From a bacterium UBP14_UBA6098 (GTDB taxonomy: Bacteria > UBP14 > UBA6098), in contig DIWU01000003.1 of NCBI GenBank assembly GCA_002428525.1, forward strand, positions 32,495-96,494: 64,000 nt of DNA, written 5' to 3'. The position numbers were made by a program, and so were the translations under genes. The notes beneath the pieces were generated by a model that saw nothing but the letters and a program-made list of their open reading frames with translations, was not told the DNA's origin and did no database searches. Positions 7,278 through 22,200 of this stretch are shown here, piece after piece; the first letter of the stretch is position 1, and every line of letters starts with the position of its first letter.

Positions 7278-10200
7278 TTAGTCTCTTCTGCCGAGATAAG
7301 CCTCTGCGGGGACAATAGCAGTCTGAGGCGGAACCTCGGCCGGGATTTCGAATTCAGAGGGCGGCGACGGGCGGCGTCTCGAGGAGTATGTCACGGGGAC
7401 ATTGATTGTTCCGCCGGTGCTGTTGATCCTCGCGATGATGACGCCCGAGCTTGGGTAGTTAGTATCCGGCGCGGCCGCTACCGTGAAAGAGATCTCTCCT
7501 GTCGGGCCGGTGACGCCCGATGTCGGGGGCAAGACGGTTGCGTTTGCGCCGAACAGCTCGACCAGCTCGCCGCAGATCGGGTTCTTCCATTGATCGACGA
7601 TACGGACGCTGACGGGGAAGTCATAGCCGTAGGGCACGCTTTCCGGTGCGGTGATCTTGGATTCCTCGGAGTTGGGCGTGTCGTGTTTGAGGAAGATTGT
7701 GTCCGACTGACTTATTCCACCGACCGTGCCGGTGACCCTTGCGAGGCCGCCGGTGTCCGAGGCGCAATAGTTGTCGATATAGACATTGCGGGCGGTGTAT
7801 CGCCCGATGGCGTAGCTGGCGTAGCACTCGTTAGTTGTGTAGATCGGCGAGATCACACTCCCCCAGTCTGTGACGAGCTGAACAGTCGTGCTGTCGGTGA
7901 CTGGATTCTCGTTGACATCCCAAACATCGACGCGGACATCGGAGAAGCCTGTCGAGTCGGCATAGGTGAGGCCCGGCAGGACGCTGATATCGATTCGGTT
8001 CGGCCTTCCGCTGGCATAGAATGAAACCGAGCCTTGGCGGATTCCGCTTGTATCTCTTGTTTCCGCGGTGACTTCGACGACGCCGTCTGTGCGCGGACTC
8101 GAGGAGAACCATGTCGCGAAGGCGAAGCCGGAGTCGTTGGTTGTGGCGGAGGTTGTGATCGCGCCCTCGTCGGAGGTGAACCACACAGCGGTTCCCGGGG
8201 CGACCGGGTTGAGGAACTCGTCGGTGATGATTGCGAGGATCTGGTTGGGAACGCCGTCAACATCCCAGCCGCGGACATTGCATTCGTATGCCGAGACGGA
8301 GACATTGCGGGGAAGCCCGCTTCCGACCGTGATTCTCGGCGCACGCGTGACGAAGGTTCCGCCGCCGGGGAGGTAGGCTGTAGCCTCGACGACGATTGAG
8401 CCGGATCTGTCGCCGGCGCGGAGTGTCGCGCTGGCTCTGCCGTTGATTGTATAGACCGTGTCGCTAATAAGGGTGCCACCGGGGATAAGCTCGGGATCGA
8501 GAGAACCTCCGGTTGGATATGCGACGATTCGGAAGACGACAATACTGCTGTCGCGGACGGGGTTGTCGTATTGGTCGTAGATGACTGCGCTGATGACCGA
8601 TTGATCGACCTCGCCGACACCGCGGATATAGATGAAGTCCCGGCTGACAGCAATGTCAGTTGTATGCGGCGGGCCGGCGTAGAGGAGGAAGTCCTTTCTC
8701 GCAGTGAGAGAGCCGACGCGGGCAACGATTCCAGTAAGTCCGGCTTTTAGGCCGGGGGCATAGTTTGTTCGGTAATTACCGCTGTCGTCGGTGGCGACGA
8801 CAGGGTCTGCGATACTTCCCATACCGGTGCTATCGACTGAGATATAGACATAGGTTCCGCGCGCGACCGGGTTTCCGGCGGCGTCCGTGACCATGCCTGT
8901 GACTGCGCTGAGTGTGCTACTTCCGACAGTCGCGGTATCGGGTGTGACGAAGATGGTGATTGCATCGGCCGGGCCGGCGTCATAGATGACCTCGACGGCG
9001 ATTGTTTCGGTTTGGCAGGAGGCCCAAACTGTATCGACGCTCGGCCTGTCGGCGGAGACGAGAATCGCGGTCGCGACGCCGCTTTCGAGGGAATCGAGCG
9101 GCGCGATCAAGCCGTATTTAGCGGTGAATCTAACGATAACGCCGTCGGAAACCGGGTTGCCGAGGCTGTCGGTGACGATAGCTCGGACATTAGCGGTGGA
9201 GGTTCCGTCTGCGGGAAGGCCGCGCGGGGTCACAGAAAGGGCGATATTCGCAGTCTTGGTCGGGATGAACTCCACCGGCAGATAGCCTGTGACGCCGCCG
9301 GTCGAGGCCTGAAGATAGGTGTTGCCTATTCGGTTCGGCGCGGTGATTCTGAAGGGCAGTCTGCCATCGGAGCCGGTGACGCCGATCGGAGGAACGACGG
9401 TTCCGGTGGCGAGCGTGAGGTTGAGCGTCGCGCCCGGAATTCCGTTTCCGAAGGCGTCCTCGACGCTTATCGAGGCCTTGATCGTGTCCTCGCCGTCGGC
9501 CTTAAGTTGGACATAGTTGATTTGCTCGTAGTCAAGTGCTCCGAGCGTGTCGAAGCGAATTGTCGAGACATTGCCCGGCTGGAAACTGACCTCGAGCGTT
9601 TCGACCGAGGCGATCGTGTCGAAGCCGCCGAGGCCGTCCGGAAGGATGCAGTAGGCGTAAATGGATGTGCTTCCGACGAAGGTCGGGGCTATGAGGTTTA
9701 TTCGGGCGAAGCCGTCGGAGGTTGTGACGAAGCTTGGGTTGAGCAGGGCGGGCTGGCTTCCGGGGGTGACGATTTGGCCGAAGCGGACGCCTGTTCCGTC
9801 GGCGATCTCCATGCCGGAGGAATCGGTGACGAAGGCGGAGACTTGGGTGGAGCTGACGCCGTCGGCGGGCATAAAGCGGTCTGCGACGGAGACATGTATC
9901 TCGTTGACATTTGTCGGCTGAAGCTCGACCTGCGTGATTCCGTCGGCGCCCTCGCACTCGGCGCGGATGATCGCCACACCGGCGTATCTTCCGGCCCTGA
10001 AGGGGACATCGACGAGGCCGTCCTCGTCGGTGACATCGGCGGCCCAGATTGTGCCGTAGCCTGCGGGTTCAACGGAGAAATTAACCACATGGCCGATTCC
10101 GACCGGGTTGCTGGCCTGATCGAAGACCTGTCCGAAGATTCGGGTTGTATCGGTCTCGTTGGCTGTGAGAATTAGGTCGGCGGAGCTGAGCAGGATATAG

Positions 10201-13200
10201 TCCGGCGGGCCGGAGATGAAGCTGATCGTGTCCCACACTTCTATAAGGCCGCTTCGGGCGTAGAGAGTATCGAGGCCGGTGGAGGTATAGGAGCTGATAG
10301 TTGCGCGGGCGATACCGCCGGTAGTCGTGGCGAAGATCGGCGTGATGCTTCCGAGGTTGAGGCCGTAGAAGCGGACTGTGGTGCCGTCGGAGATCGGCGA
10401 GCCGAGGGAGTCGAGCACGACCACCGAGACCTCGGCGGTGCTTGAGCCGTTCGCGATGAGGGTCGGCGGGATGATAGTAAGCGTGACATCGCTGACCTGA
10501 GTCGAGATGAACTCGATCAGTATATTGCCCGTTGCGGAGCCGGAGGTGATTGTCACATTGGAGAAGCCGCTTGTGTTTCCGGCGATGAGCCTGACTGTGA
10601 CATAACCGGCGGTGTCGGTGTAGGAGGTTGGGATTATCGTTCCGAGGGTGGCCGAGAAATTCACCGCGACGCCTGAGGCGACGGGATTGCCGTATTGATC
10701 GAGAACTCGGACGGTAATCATCGATGAATCGACGCCGTTTGCCTCGATAATCTCGCGATCGGCGGTCACTTCGATGACTGCCGGCGGCCCGGGAATAAAC
10801 TGGACGAACTGTGTATCGACGGCCGCTCCGCCGGCGCTGGCGGCCACTGCTACCGAGTCGAAGGGGCTGGTTCCGGCCTTGAGAGTGCTAAGGGCGATTC
10901 CGCCCGAGGTATAGGCGACTGCGGGATTGATTATACCGTGCGTTGTGCTGAAGCGGACAATCGTCCCGTCGGAGACGGGCAGGCCGGCCGAGTCGAAGAC
11001 GACCGCGGTGAGACTTGCGGTCGAGGAGCCGTTCGAGATGAGAAGCGGCGGATCCACAACTAAGACTAAGGAATCCGCGGTGAGCGGGATAAATTGGATC
11101 GTCGCGTAGTTAGTCGCGCTTCCGCAGGTGGCCGAAAGGCTTGCGACGCCGTAATCGGTGCCGGAAACGACGACCGCTTGGGCGTAACCGACGCTATCGC
11201 CGGGCCAAACTCCACCGGTGGCGCTGATTGGAGTGACATAGCCTTTGTTGATGCTGAAGTTGACCGCGAGGCCGTTAGCGACGGGGTTTCCGAAGGCGTC
11301 GCGAACTCGGACGATAACGGTTTGCGTGTCTGCGCCGTCGGCGATCATAGTCGGGTTGATCTGGTGGAAATCGAGAATCGATGGCGCTCCCGCGACGAAC
11401 TCGACCGCGACGGTATCCTTCAACGTCTCAGTGACTGTCGCGACGACTTGATTATCACCGACGATAACACCGGAGGTAAGCGTCGCAGTGGCTTGGCCGC
11501 CGCTTGTATAGACAGTGCGCGGGTTGACGACACCGGTTCCGATCACTTCGAGGAAGACGGGAGTCCTATCGGAGACCGGGCGGGAGCCGTCGATGCTCGA
11601 GGTGTCCAGCACTGTGACGGTTATATTGCTTGTCGAGGTGCCGTTTGCGATGATACGAACCGGATTCGCGACTAAATCGACGAAGTTCGCCTCGATGGCG
11701 AGGTATTGGATTACCCTGCTTCCGACCGCGGAACCGCTACGGGCGGTAAGCAGTGCGGGGCCGGTTTCGGTGCTCGAAATATAGGTTCTCGCCCTTCCGG
11801 TGGCGTCCTCGACGACTGTCGGCGTGATGACCGTGCCGCGGGTGGTTTCAAAGGAGACGCTCGTGCCTATCCTGACCGGATTTCGGAATTCGTCGAGGAC
11901 ATAAACGGCCTGTTCCATTCCGCTACCGTCGGCCGGAAGCGAATCCGAGAAGGCCGGATCGAACTCGATAACCGCGGGGTCTCCCGGCTCATAGACAACC
12001 GAGACGACATCCTCGACGGTGGCGCCAACCGTTGCGCTGATACTATCTGTTCCGACGGCCAGCGGCGCTGTGAGCGTCGCCGTTGCGATTCCGCCGGAGG
12101 TGAAGGCGATGCGCGGGTTGATTATTCCGTTGGGCGCGGCGTTAATATGCTGGAAGGACACGCGCGTTCCGTCGGAGACCGGCAGGCCGACCGAGTCGAA
12201 GACATAGGCGGTCACTTCGGCGGTGCTGATACCATCGCCGGGGAGCCTTGCGGGAACTATATTCAGGACGATTTCGGCGGCGAGTAGCGAATCGAAGCGA
12301 ACTTGAACGAAATCGATGGCGTCGCCGCTTCGTATCGTCACGAGGGCGTCACCGGGGACTGTGCCGGAGGTGAGGCGTGTCGTCGCGAAGCCGCTGGTGT
12401 TTGTGAAGGCGGTCGCGCCGATCGACCCGAGTGTTGTTGTGAAGGAGACGGCGGTTCCGGGGGTGACGGGGTTGGAATATCTATCGAAGACGGTGCAGGA
12501 AACCGCGACATTGGAGGAGCCGTCGGCGAAGATAGAATCGAGTTCGGCGTAGGCATCGAGGCGGTTGGCCGGCCCCGGAAGAAGTCTGAGTGTCATGTTA
12601 GCCGTATCGGATTCGGCTGTAGCCCAAACGCCGATCTGGCCGGCCAGAGTGTCCGAGCGGAGGTAGATCGTCGCGATGCCGGAATCGGTGAAGGCGATCG
12701 CGGGTTCGGGGTGCGCCCATCCGACCGAATCCACCCAGAAGGTGACTTGCGTGCCGTTGGAGATGAGGTGTCCGCCGTCGGAGTAAACATGGGCATAAAC
12801 CTTGGTTCGGCTTGTGCCGTTGGCCCTCATCTCGGTCGAGTCGGCGAAGAGGACGATATTATCGACATCGGTCGGGTGCATATAGACCTGATGGTATCCG
12901 GCGGCGTCGTCGCAACGTGCCTGAATGATCGCATCGCCGGGCTGAATATCGGCGGTAAGTAGCGCGCGGGCGACGCCCATCGTGTCGGTGATTGCCGAGC
13001 TGACGATTGTTCCGCGGTTGGTTTGGAAGCTGACTGTTTTGCCGGCGAGCATACGGTTGCCGTATTGGTCTAAGACCCGGGCGTAAATGGTTATATCGTC
13101 GAAGCCGTCGGCCCAGATCGTGTCTCTGCCGGGGTAGTCGAGGTCGAGGGTGTCGGCCCAGACCTCGATTGTCGCGGCGGGGCCGGGGATGAGGAGGATT

Positions 13201-16200
13201 CGAATGCTGTCGCTAATCTCCACCGCGGGGATGACGGTTGTGTCGGTGACGGAACCGATGACCCACGCGGAGCGGGTTCCGACATCGGTGCTTGCGGTGA
13301 AGGTCGTCACGCAACTTCCGCCGAGGGTTTGTTTCGGTGAGACGACGATGCCCATTGTGTCCGGATCGACGCGGAACCTCACGACTGTGCCGTCGGAGAC
13401 GGGACTGCCGTCGGTGTCGAAGACTTGGCAGGTGATTATCGATTGGGACATGCCGTCGGCTACGAGCTGAACCGGGTTGGCGGTCAGAAGCAGTGTTCCG
13501 ACCATACTTTCGCGAAGGATAACCTCTGTGAGCTCGAAAACACCGGCGCTTTGCGCCCAAACGCGGGCGATTCCGGGGTCGGTGCCGGCCCTTAATATAG
13601 TATAGGCGTCGCCGGCCGAGTTGGTGAATGTGTTCGAGGGTGCGATAGATCCGAGGTCGGTGCCGAATTGGACGGAGTTGCCGGAGAGCAGTCTGTTTCC
13701 GAAATCATCCAGCAAGGTGGCAACGACACGGGTTTCGTCGCGGCCGTTCGCGGCGATGCTTGCGGAATCCGGATTAAGAACGATCGATGCGCATGATCCG
13801 GGGATGATCTCGACGAAGCCTTGATCGCCTCTCCCCAAGCCATCGCTGGCGGAGATCCAAGCCCTGCCGCGCTTTGTGCCGACGCGGAAGCGTGTTGTGG
13901 CGATTCCGGTCGAGGTATATGCGATTTGCGGGATCAGCGCGCCGAGGGTGTCGGCCGAGGTGAGGAGCGTATCGCCGATTGTGTCCGGCCAAGTCGCGAA
14001 GAATATCGGAGTGCCGTCGGAGACGGGGTTGCCGAAGGTATCGAGGACAGTCGCGCGACACTCGGTTTCAGTGTAGCCGTCCGCGGGGATAATACGGTCG
14101 GTGATTGTCAGCGAGATAGTGATAATATCGGTTTGGACAAAGTGAACATCGGTCTCGCCGCGTGCGGTCCCAGCGCGGGCGACGATTCGCGCAGTGCCGG
14201 TTGTGAAATCGCTACGGAGTGTCGTGATAACGATACCGCTGGAATTGGTCTCGTCGGAGAGCGGGAAGATTTCGCCTCTGGAGGTCGATAGATCAACCGT
14301 CACGCCACCGCGGACCGGGTTTCTGTAGCGATCGAAAACCGCGACGCTACATATCGCCGTGGAGAAGCTGTCCGCAGGCAGTGTGTCGGGCGTCGCCCAA
14401 ACCGCTATGCTGTCCGGTTCGCCGGGGACAAGATCGCAACGGGTTGTGTCCGAGATGAAGCTTGCTGTGGTGTCGCCGATATATGCAACGATATTGCACG
14501 AGCCGGCGCGCGTGGAGGCGGTGAAGGTTGCGTTGATTTTGCCGCTGTCCGTGTAAACAATTGTCGGTGAGACGAAGCCGAGAAGCCCGAGCGAATCGGG
14601 GAGTGTGTAAAGCCTAACCGGTGTGCCGTCTGAGATCGGGTTGCCGGCCGAGTTACGAACCATACCGCTGACAGTGGCCGAAGCGAGGCCGTCCGCGACG
14701 AGCGAGTTGGGATCGACTGCAACCACGATGCTCGCGTCGGCGAGGCTATCGGGGAGGAAATCCACTCTGCCGATTCCGACCGCGGAGCCGGAGGTGGCCA
14801 TCACGAGGGCTGTTCCGGGGGTGATCCCCGAGCGAAGCTGTGTAATCGCGATGCCGTTTGTATCGTCCACTGTTCCGGTGACGGCGAGAGAATCTATTGT
14901 TCCCAATGTGGTTGTATAGTTCACGAGATAACCGCCGTCAACGCGGTTTCCAACAGCATCGTAAACATAGGTGCGAATCTGCGAACGCTGTTCGCCGTCG
15001 GCGGCAATGGCCTCGGGATCGGGGATAATATCTATCGATTGCGGCGGGCCGGAAACGAAGCGGACTAAGACCGTGTCGTCGATATATCCGCTATCGCCGG
15101 CCGATCCGACATAAGCGATAACAGTCGCGGTGTCCAACTCGGTGGAACTGCGAAGGCTCGAGGTCGCCACGCCGGCGATCGTGTAGGCCACTCCCGGATA
15201 GGCGAAGCCGACATCGGTTCTGAAGAATATCGGAGTGGAATCGGAGACCGCCATGCCCATCGAGTCGAGGGCAATCGCGCGAAGGCCGCAACTCGACACG
15301 CCATTGGCGATCAGCGACATGCTGTCGGCGAACAGATCGATCGAGGCGACATTGAGCGGAACCAGCCGCAGAATCTTCGTTCCGACCGGCCCCGCGGAGG
15401 TCGTCGCAGTGATGACTGCTGTTCCGGCCGAGGTTCCGGCGAGGAATCGGAAGGTGGTGGGTGCATCGAGGATCGTAAATCCGAAGGAGGGAACGATCGA
15501 TCCGAGCGAGGCGACCGGCGAGATCGTCATTTCAATGCGGTTGCCGGATTCGACGGGATTTCCGAAGCGGTCGTAAACGAAAACGCGAATAGTGGAGGAA
15601 TCGCGGCCGTCGGCGAAGATAATATCGCGCGGGGTTGTATCGGTTTCGGAAACCACCGATTGGACTATGACCTCGAATGGGTCGCCGGGGACGAATTGCA
15701 CTTGAACTGAGTCGTAGAGATAGGTCGAAGCATCGACCGAGACGGAGCAAATCACCGTGGCGGTTCCGGTTCTCGTCTCGGAGAACAGCTCGACAGAGGC
15801 CTCTCCCCCGACCGTCGTAGCGACGCCCTCGATCGAGCCGAAGTCGTCGCCGGCCGAATCGATGGAGCGGAAATCGATGCGGGTGCCGTCGCGAACCGGC
15901 TGGCCGAGGACATTTTGAATCCTCGCGGTGATAGTCGAATAGCTCTCGCCATCGGCGACAATTCGCCTCGGGTCGGCGCGGAGGCTGAGGTATTCCGGCG
16001 GCGCGGCCTCGAATCGGACTTGGCCGATTCCGACTCGTCCGCCGGCGGTGACATCGATTCGGGCGATCGAAGGAACTGTGCCCGAGGTGAGTATAGCCTG
16101 CGCACTGCCGGAGCCGTCGGTGAAGGTATTCGCCGGTTGAATCGATCCGGCGGAGGTTACGAACTGGACAGTGATTCCGGAGCCGAGGGGGTTGCCATAG

Positions 16201-19200
16201 CGGTCGAAGAACTGGGCATGCACGACGGTATAAGCCTCGCCGTCGGCGGGAAGCAGGGTATCTTCGGCCCAAACCCAAATGCTATCGACATCTCCGGGGA
16301 CGAGGTCGAGGAAGGCATTATCGCAAATCGAGGTGATTGTGTCAACTGTGCAACATGCCTTGATCCATACCCTTCCCGCGCTATCTCTGCTGAAGACCTG
16401 CACCGAGGCCTCTCCGGCCACAGTGAAAGCCAAGGTCGGCGAGAGCGAGGCGAGGGTGGTGTCGGTCGGCAGGCCGGGGGGCATTGTGTCGATTGAGAAA
16501 TAGACCGGTGTGCCGTCGGTAGCGGGGCTTCCGAGGCTGTCGGTGACCATCGCGCGGGCGAAGGTCGAGGATCTGCCGTCGGCGACAAGCTCGGGGTCGT
16601 CGAGTGTGAGGTTGACGAAGCGAACCTCGGCGTTTGTAAGCGTGATATAGGTTTCGCCCCAAGCTGTGCCGGAGGTGGCTCGGATTCGCGCCTCGCCGGG
16701 GGTTCTTCCCGAGGTGAAATCGGCGACGACCAAGCCCGAGGGATTTGTAATATCGCTCGTGGGATCGATAGTCCCGCGCGTTGCGGTGAATAAAACCGAA
16801 TACCCCGCACCGACCGGATGATCGAAGCGGTCGAAAACAAGCACGGAACATCTGCTTGTGGAGAAGCTGTCCGCGGGAATCGAGGTCGGGGATGCCCAAA
16901 CCGAGCAACTCGCCGCCGAGCCGGGAACGAGGTCGATGAGGACGCTGTCGATTACAGTGGCGCCGGCGCGGGCGACTATATAGGCCGGGCCGATGATAGT
17001 GCGCGAGTTGAAGACAGTCGCGAAATCGCCGCTATCGGTGGTGGCGATATTCGGCGTAATGAAGCCCATACTATCGGGGTTGACGCTGAATGTAACCGGT
17101 GAGCCGTCTGACACGGGCATTCCCACCGCGTCGAGAACCCTGCCGGTCACGGAGGCGGTGCTACGGCCGTCGGCGACGACATCGCGCGGATCGACATAGA
17201 GGACGATGTTCCGGGCAAAGGTGCTGTAGAAGCTGACAGTCACCTGAGAGAGCGCATCGCCGGAATTCGCCCAAACGACTGCGGTTCCGGGGGTTGTGCC
17301 CGCATAGAGGAAGACCGAGGCCGCGCCGGTCATGTCGGTGAAGGTCATCGAGTCGATTGTTCCGAGTGTTGTTGTGAAACTGACGCGAACCCCCGCGCGG
17401 ACGGGGTTGTTGTATTGGTCATAAACGAGGACGCGCACTTCGGTGAAGGTGTCGCCGTCGGCCGGGATGTCGTAGGGCGGCGGCGTGAACTCGATAATCG
17501 CCGGCGGGCCGGGGATGAACTCCACGGTTGTCGAGCCGGTGACGCTGTCGCCGGCGTCGCCTGTGATCGTGGCGAAGCCCACTGTTGTCGAGGCGCGGAG
17601 GGTTGTCGTGGCCTCGCCGGAACTGGTATAAGCAACTCCGGGGAATACAAAACCGGAGTCTGTGCTGAATCGCACCGGTGTGTTATCCGGCACGCCTACG
17701 CCCATGGAGTCGAGAACGATCGCGCGGATCGTCGTCGTGCTGACGCCGTCTGCGACGAGGCGGACATCGTCGGCGGAGAGGAAAATCTCGCTTGCGACAA
17801 TCGGGGAGAAGAAAAGCTCGTCGTAGCCGGTAAAACCGCCGGCGGTGGCCATGACGGTAGTATTGCCGGAAACATTGGAGAATATCTGCACGGAGACGGT
17901 GCCGGTGCTGTCGGTATAGCCGCGGTCGAAGACGTATGTTCCAATCGGCGAGGCCGAGAAGATGACCAATTGGCCGATAATCGGGTTGCCGTATTCATCG
18001 AAGACATAGGCCCAGATTGTCCCTCTCGATTCGCCGTCGGCGAAGACGACTGTGTCGGAGGAATCGACCCAGACCGTGATTCCGGCCGCCGCGCCGGAGA
18101 TGAAGTCCACGATTGCGCTGTCTTCGAGGCCGAAGACACTTCCGTGAACCCATGCCTTTGCGGTATAGTTCGGTGAGCGCCAAGAGATTGTCGCGTCGCC
18201 GCCGGAGGTGGCCGCAAAGGGCGGCATTGTGCCGACCGGAGCGGTTCCTCCGAAGATATTATTTGAAAAATCGACGACTATTCCATCGGAGACCGGCAAC
18301 GCGGAGGCGTCGAGGACTCTCGCGACGACAATCGCGGAGTCAACGCCGTTGGCGGTGACGCGGTTCGGTGTGGCCGTCACCGAGATGAAGGCCGCTGTGG
18401 TCTCGATCTGCTCGATATAAATCCATGCATTGGCGAGGTCCAAGCTCGCGCCGATGCGGACGAGGCCGACGAAATCGCTGGCCGAGTATTCAGTTGTGGC
18501 GATTCCGGAGGCGTTCGTCACAACCGGCGAGATGATCGAGCCTTGATCGCTTGTGAAGACGACCTGCTGGCCGGCGCCGAGGAGGTTGCCGTATTCGTCG
18601 GTGCAGATTGCGGTAATCGTAGTCCTCGCTCTCGGATCGGCCAGCAGGATAGTATCTGCGGCTTCGATCGAGATATAGTTCGCCGCACCCGACTCATAGC
18701 GAATAAACAGTGTATCGGCTATGGTATCTGTCGTTGTTATCGTCGAGGCGACGACTGTGTCTATTCCGGCGTCGGAACCGGTAATAAGCGTCGTATTGAC
18801 GAAGCCGCCGACTGTGAACTCGTAAATGCTGGAAAAACCGCCGAGGACGCTGGAAAAATCTATGCGAGTGCCGTCGGAGACCGGACGCCCGATACCATCT
18901 ACACAGTAAGCGGTGAGGCCGAGGCCCGAGCCGTCGATGGAAATATGAGTGCTGTCAGCTGTGAGAATCAGAGTATGTGCCTCCGAGCCGATCAGCTCGA
19001 TGTTCGTCATGGCCGTCGGCGCACTGCCGGCGTTCGCTTGAATCCTTGCGGTGCCGATTGTAACACCGGCGGTGAATGTAGTCGTCGCGATGCCGTTCGT
19101 GTCCGTGACTGAGGGCGAGATTATCGAGCCGAGATCGGTGGTGAAGCTGACCGAAACGCCCGCCTCCGCGGGGTTGCCGTAGACATCGGTGCAGGTCGCC

Positions 19201-22200
19201 GTGACAGTAGAGGTGCTGACGCCGTCGGCGGAGAGGATTGGCGGAAAGGCGGTAAGGGCGATGCTCGTCACCTCGCCGGGGAGGATCTGCACTGTTTTCG
19301 TGTCGGCGATTGCACCGACAGTTGCGATGACAATGCAAGAATCGGCTGTGGTGTTCGGCCTGAACTCGGCAGTGGCAATCCCTCCGCTTGTTACAGGGCT
19401 GGAAGGAACTATAGTTGCCAAGGTGTCCGGCAAGACCGTAAATGTAACATGCGTGCCGTCGGTGATCGGGTCGCCGATGCTGTCATAGACATTCGCAGTA
19501 ACATTCATCACACTGCCAATGTGAATGCGCGCGCTGTCGGTCGAGAGGACGACCTCGCCTGCGGAGGAACCGGTGAGCCATATTCGGACATTCTCGCTCA
19601 CCGATGGGAAAAGCGACAGTTTCGCGTTGAGGACTGCCTCGCCGGCGGTGTAGAAGCTCCTGAAGGTTGTATGCGCCTGACTGCTATCACTGTCGTCGGT
19701 CCAGTCGGTCAGTGTCACCGGTGCGCCGAAGATCTCGCTTCCGGCGGCCATCTCGAATTCAACGAGGAAACCGGGGCCGACGCGATTACCGTGGGCGTCG
19801 AACACCGAGGCTGTAATCGCGCTTGTGCTCGAGCTGTCGGCGAGAATAGTGTCAGGCTCGGCGGTGAGGTGAATCCTCGAGGGGGCGTCGGGGACGAAGA
19901 AAACCGTCATTGTGTCCTCGGCCCAAGTGCTGTCGCTGGTCGCGACGCTGACATAAACGAAGGTGCTATCGATCGTTGTCGGGGAGATCAGGTTTATTCG
20001 TGCGATGCCCGCGGGAAAAGACCCGCCGGTTAAAACTGTGAAGCTGTCGGCCATCGGCGCAAATGTCGAGATTCCCTCGAATGACTCGCGGATAGGATCG
20101 TTTCGCTCGGCCCTCATGCGCGGCGCGGAGGTTCTTGCGATCTCCTCTTTTTTCCGCTGAATATCGAGCTTTGCGCTTGAGAGCGCGGCGGCGCGTGACG
20201 CGGCGGGAAGGAAGGTTCCTCTTTCCGTGCGGAATATGACCGGCGTGCCGTCCGAGCAAGGCCTGTCCTCATCGTCGGTAACATAAGCCGTAATAAGGAC
20301 GCTGTCCGCGCCGTTTGCAACCGCCGAATCGACATCCATAAGAAGACGGATCTCGTCAGGTAGAATCGGGTAGAAATATATATCCCCGCTTCCGGGAGTA
20401 GCTCCAGAGGCCGTCGCATAGACCGTATGCCAACCCACGGAGCGCGAGCTTGTAAGCTTGGTTTCCGCGCGCCCCGAAGCATCGGTATTGCTGGAAACAG
20501 GGTTAACCGTGCCTTCATCCGGGTCGAAAGTGATCAAGTGTCCGGCGAGAACGGGGTTGTGATAGGGGTCGGAGACAAAAGCGGAGACCTGACATGTGTC
20601 CTCGCCATCGGCGAGGATGCTGTCTCTGCTGAATGTAACGCTGTCCACCTGGCTTGGATCTCCCGGCAGGAACGGTAACATCAAAGTATCTGTCGCGGTG
20701 ATGACCGTATCGCCTAAAATAGTATCGTAAATCGCGAACCATGCCGCGACGATGCAGGTATCCGCGAGGGTTCCGCTGGTGAGTGTGACGCTGGCGAAGC
20801 CTCCCGAGGTGACGGCTTGGCGGAGGTCCATCGATTCGAAGACGAATTTGCCTCTGCCTCGCATTGCCTTCGCGCCGGAGAGTGTCCCGAGGCTGGAGGA
20901 GAAATTGATACGGACGCCGTCGGAAACGGGGTTGAACAATGAGTCGAGCACCTCGGCGGTGATCGTCGAGGAGCTTGTGCCGTCGGCGACGAGCTGGTTC
21001 GGTTGGGCGTTAAGCTGTATGTATCGTGGAATCGAGCTTGAAAGGAGCACCTCGGTGAATCCGGACACGCCTTCGCAGGTCGCGATAACGCGTGCGTAGC
21101 CCGAGATCACTCCGCTCGTAAGGACTGAGCTCGCGCTTCCGGTGGTGTCGGTGTTCGCGGAGGGCGGGAAAATCGTGCCCTTGTCCGTTTCAAACGTCAC
21201 CGACCATCCGGAGGAAGCAATGTTACCGTATTGGTCGTAAACGGTAGCTGTGATGCGTGTTGTGTCGTGACCGTCGGCGAGGATCGGGCTTCGTGCGGCT
21301 TCGACGGTGATACTCATCGGGTCTCCGGCGGTGAAGCGAACCTCAATCGAGTCCTCGATAGTGCCGCCGGTGCCGACCGAGGCCGAGGCGGTGCAAAGCA
21401 CCCTGCGCGCAGTAGTGCTACTGCGGAGCTTGACATAGGCATAGCCGCCCTCGGTTTGCGCGACGCGCGTGCTTGTCGGGCGACCGCGGAGATTCATAGG
21501 CTTGGTGTTTTTAAGGCCGGCGACATTGGCCTTTTTCGGGTTATCGGCCTTGAGATCGGCTATTGGCAGAAGGGTTCCATCCTCGGAAGAGAAGGTTATT
21601 TGCGTGCCGTTCGGCGCGGGGGTGCCGGTCGCGCCGACTGTGACATAGGCCGAAAGTATAAGCTCGGAAATCCCATCCGCCGGAATAGACGAAGGCTCGG
21701 CATGAAGGTCGATAAAATCGACATCCGGTATATCGAGCACCCAAACTGTATCGCGCGCGGAGACTGTATCGCCGATGCCGAAAACTGTGGCGTCGATGAT
21801 AATCCTCCGGCTGTCGCTGGGGACTGTGAAATGCGCCGTTGCGATCCCGTTGCTGTTTGTCAGTGCGAAACTGTCAACGATCATAACGAGGTCGCCGGGG
21901 TTGCCCTCGATGAAGTTGAACCGGACCTGATGGCCGGCGAGTGGCGAATAGGTCTCGCCGAGGACGCGCGCCTCGAGGTTCACCCGGCTGACACCGTCGG
22001 CGAAGACAGTGTCGGGAATGGCGTTGAGGAAGACATAGTGGGGATCGATGAAGTTGATCGGCAATATATCGATGGTCATTCGTTTTGTTCTGATCTGCTC
22101 GGCGGAGACCTTTGCGGTGATCGTCGCGGAGCGGCGCGTCGAGTCGGGGAAGGTGATGAAGGTCGTGGTCGCTATGCCGTTCTCGTCGGTGATAATACTT

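Noticed and set aside
9012..10175. A 387-codon plus-strand frame inside the giant lipoprotein gene, and many like it up to 22337
   Set aside because: They lie antisense to a long conserved repeat gene, encode low-complexity Asp/Arg/Gly-rich text without domains and lack ribosome sites; they follow from codon bias on the other strand.
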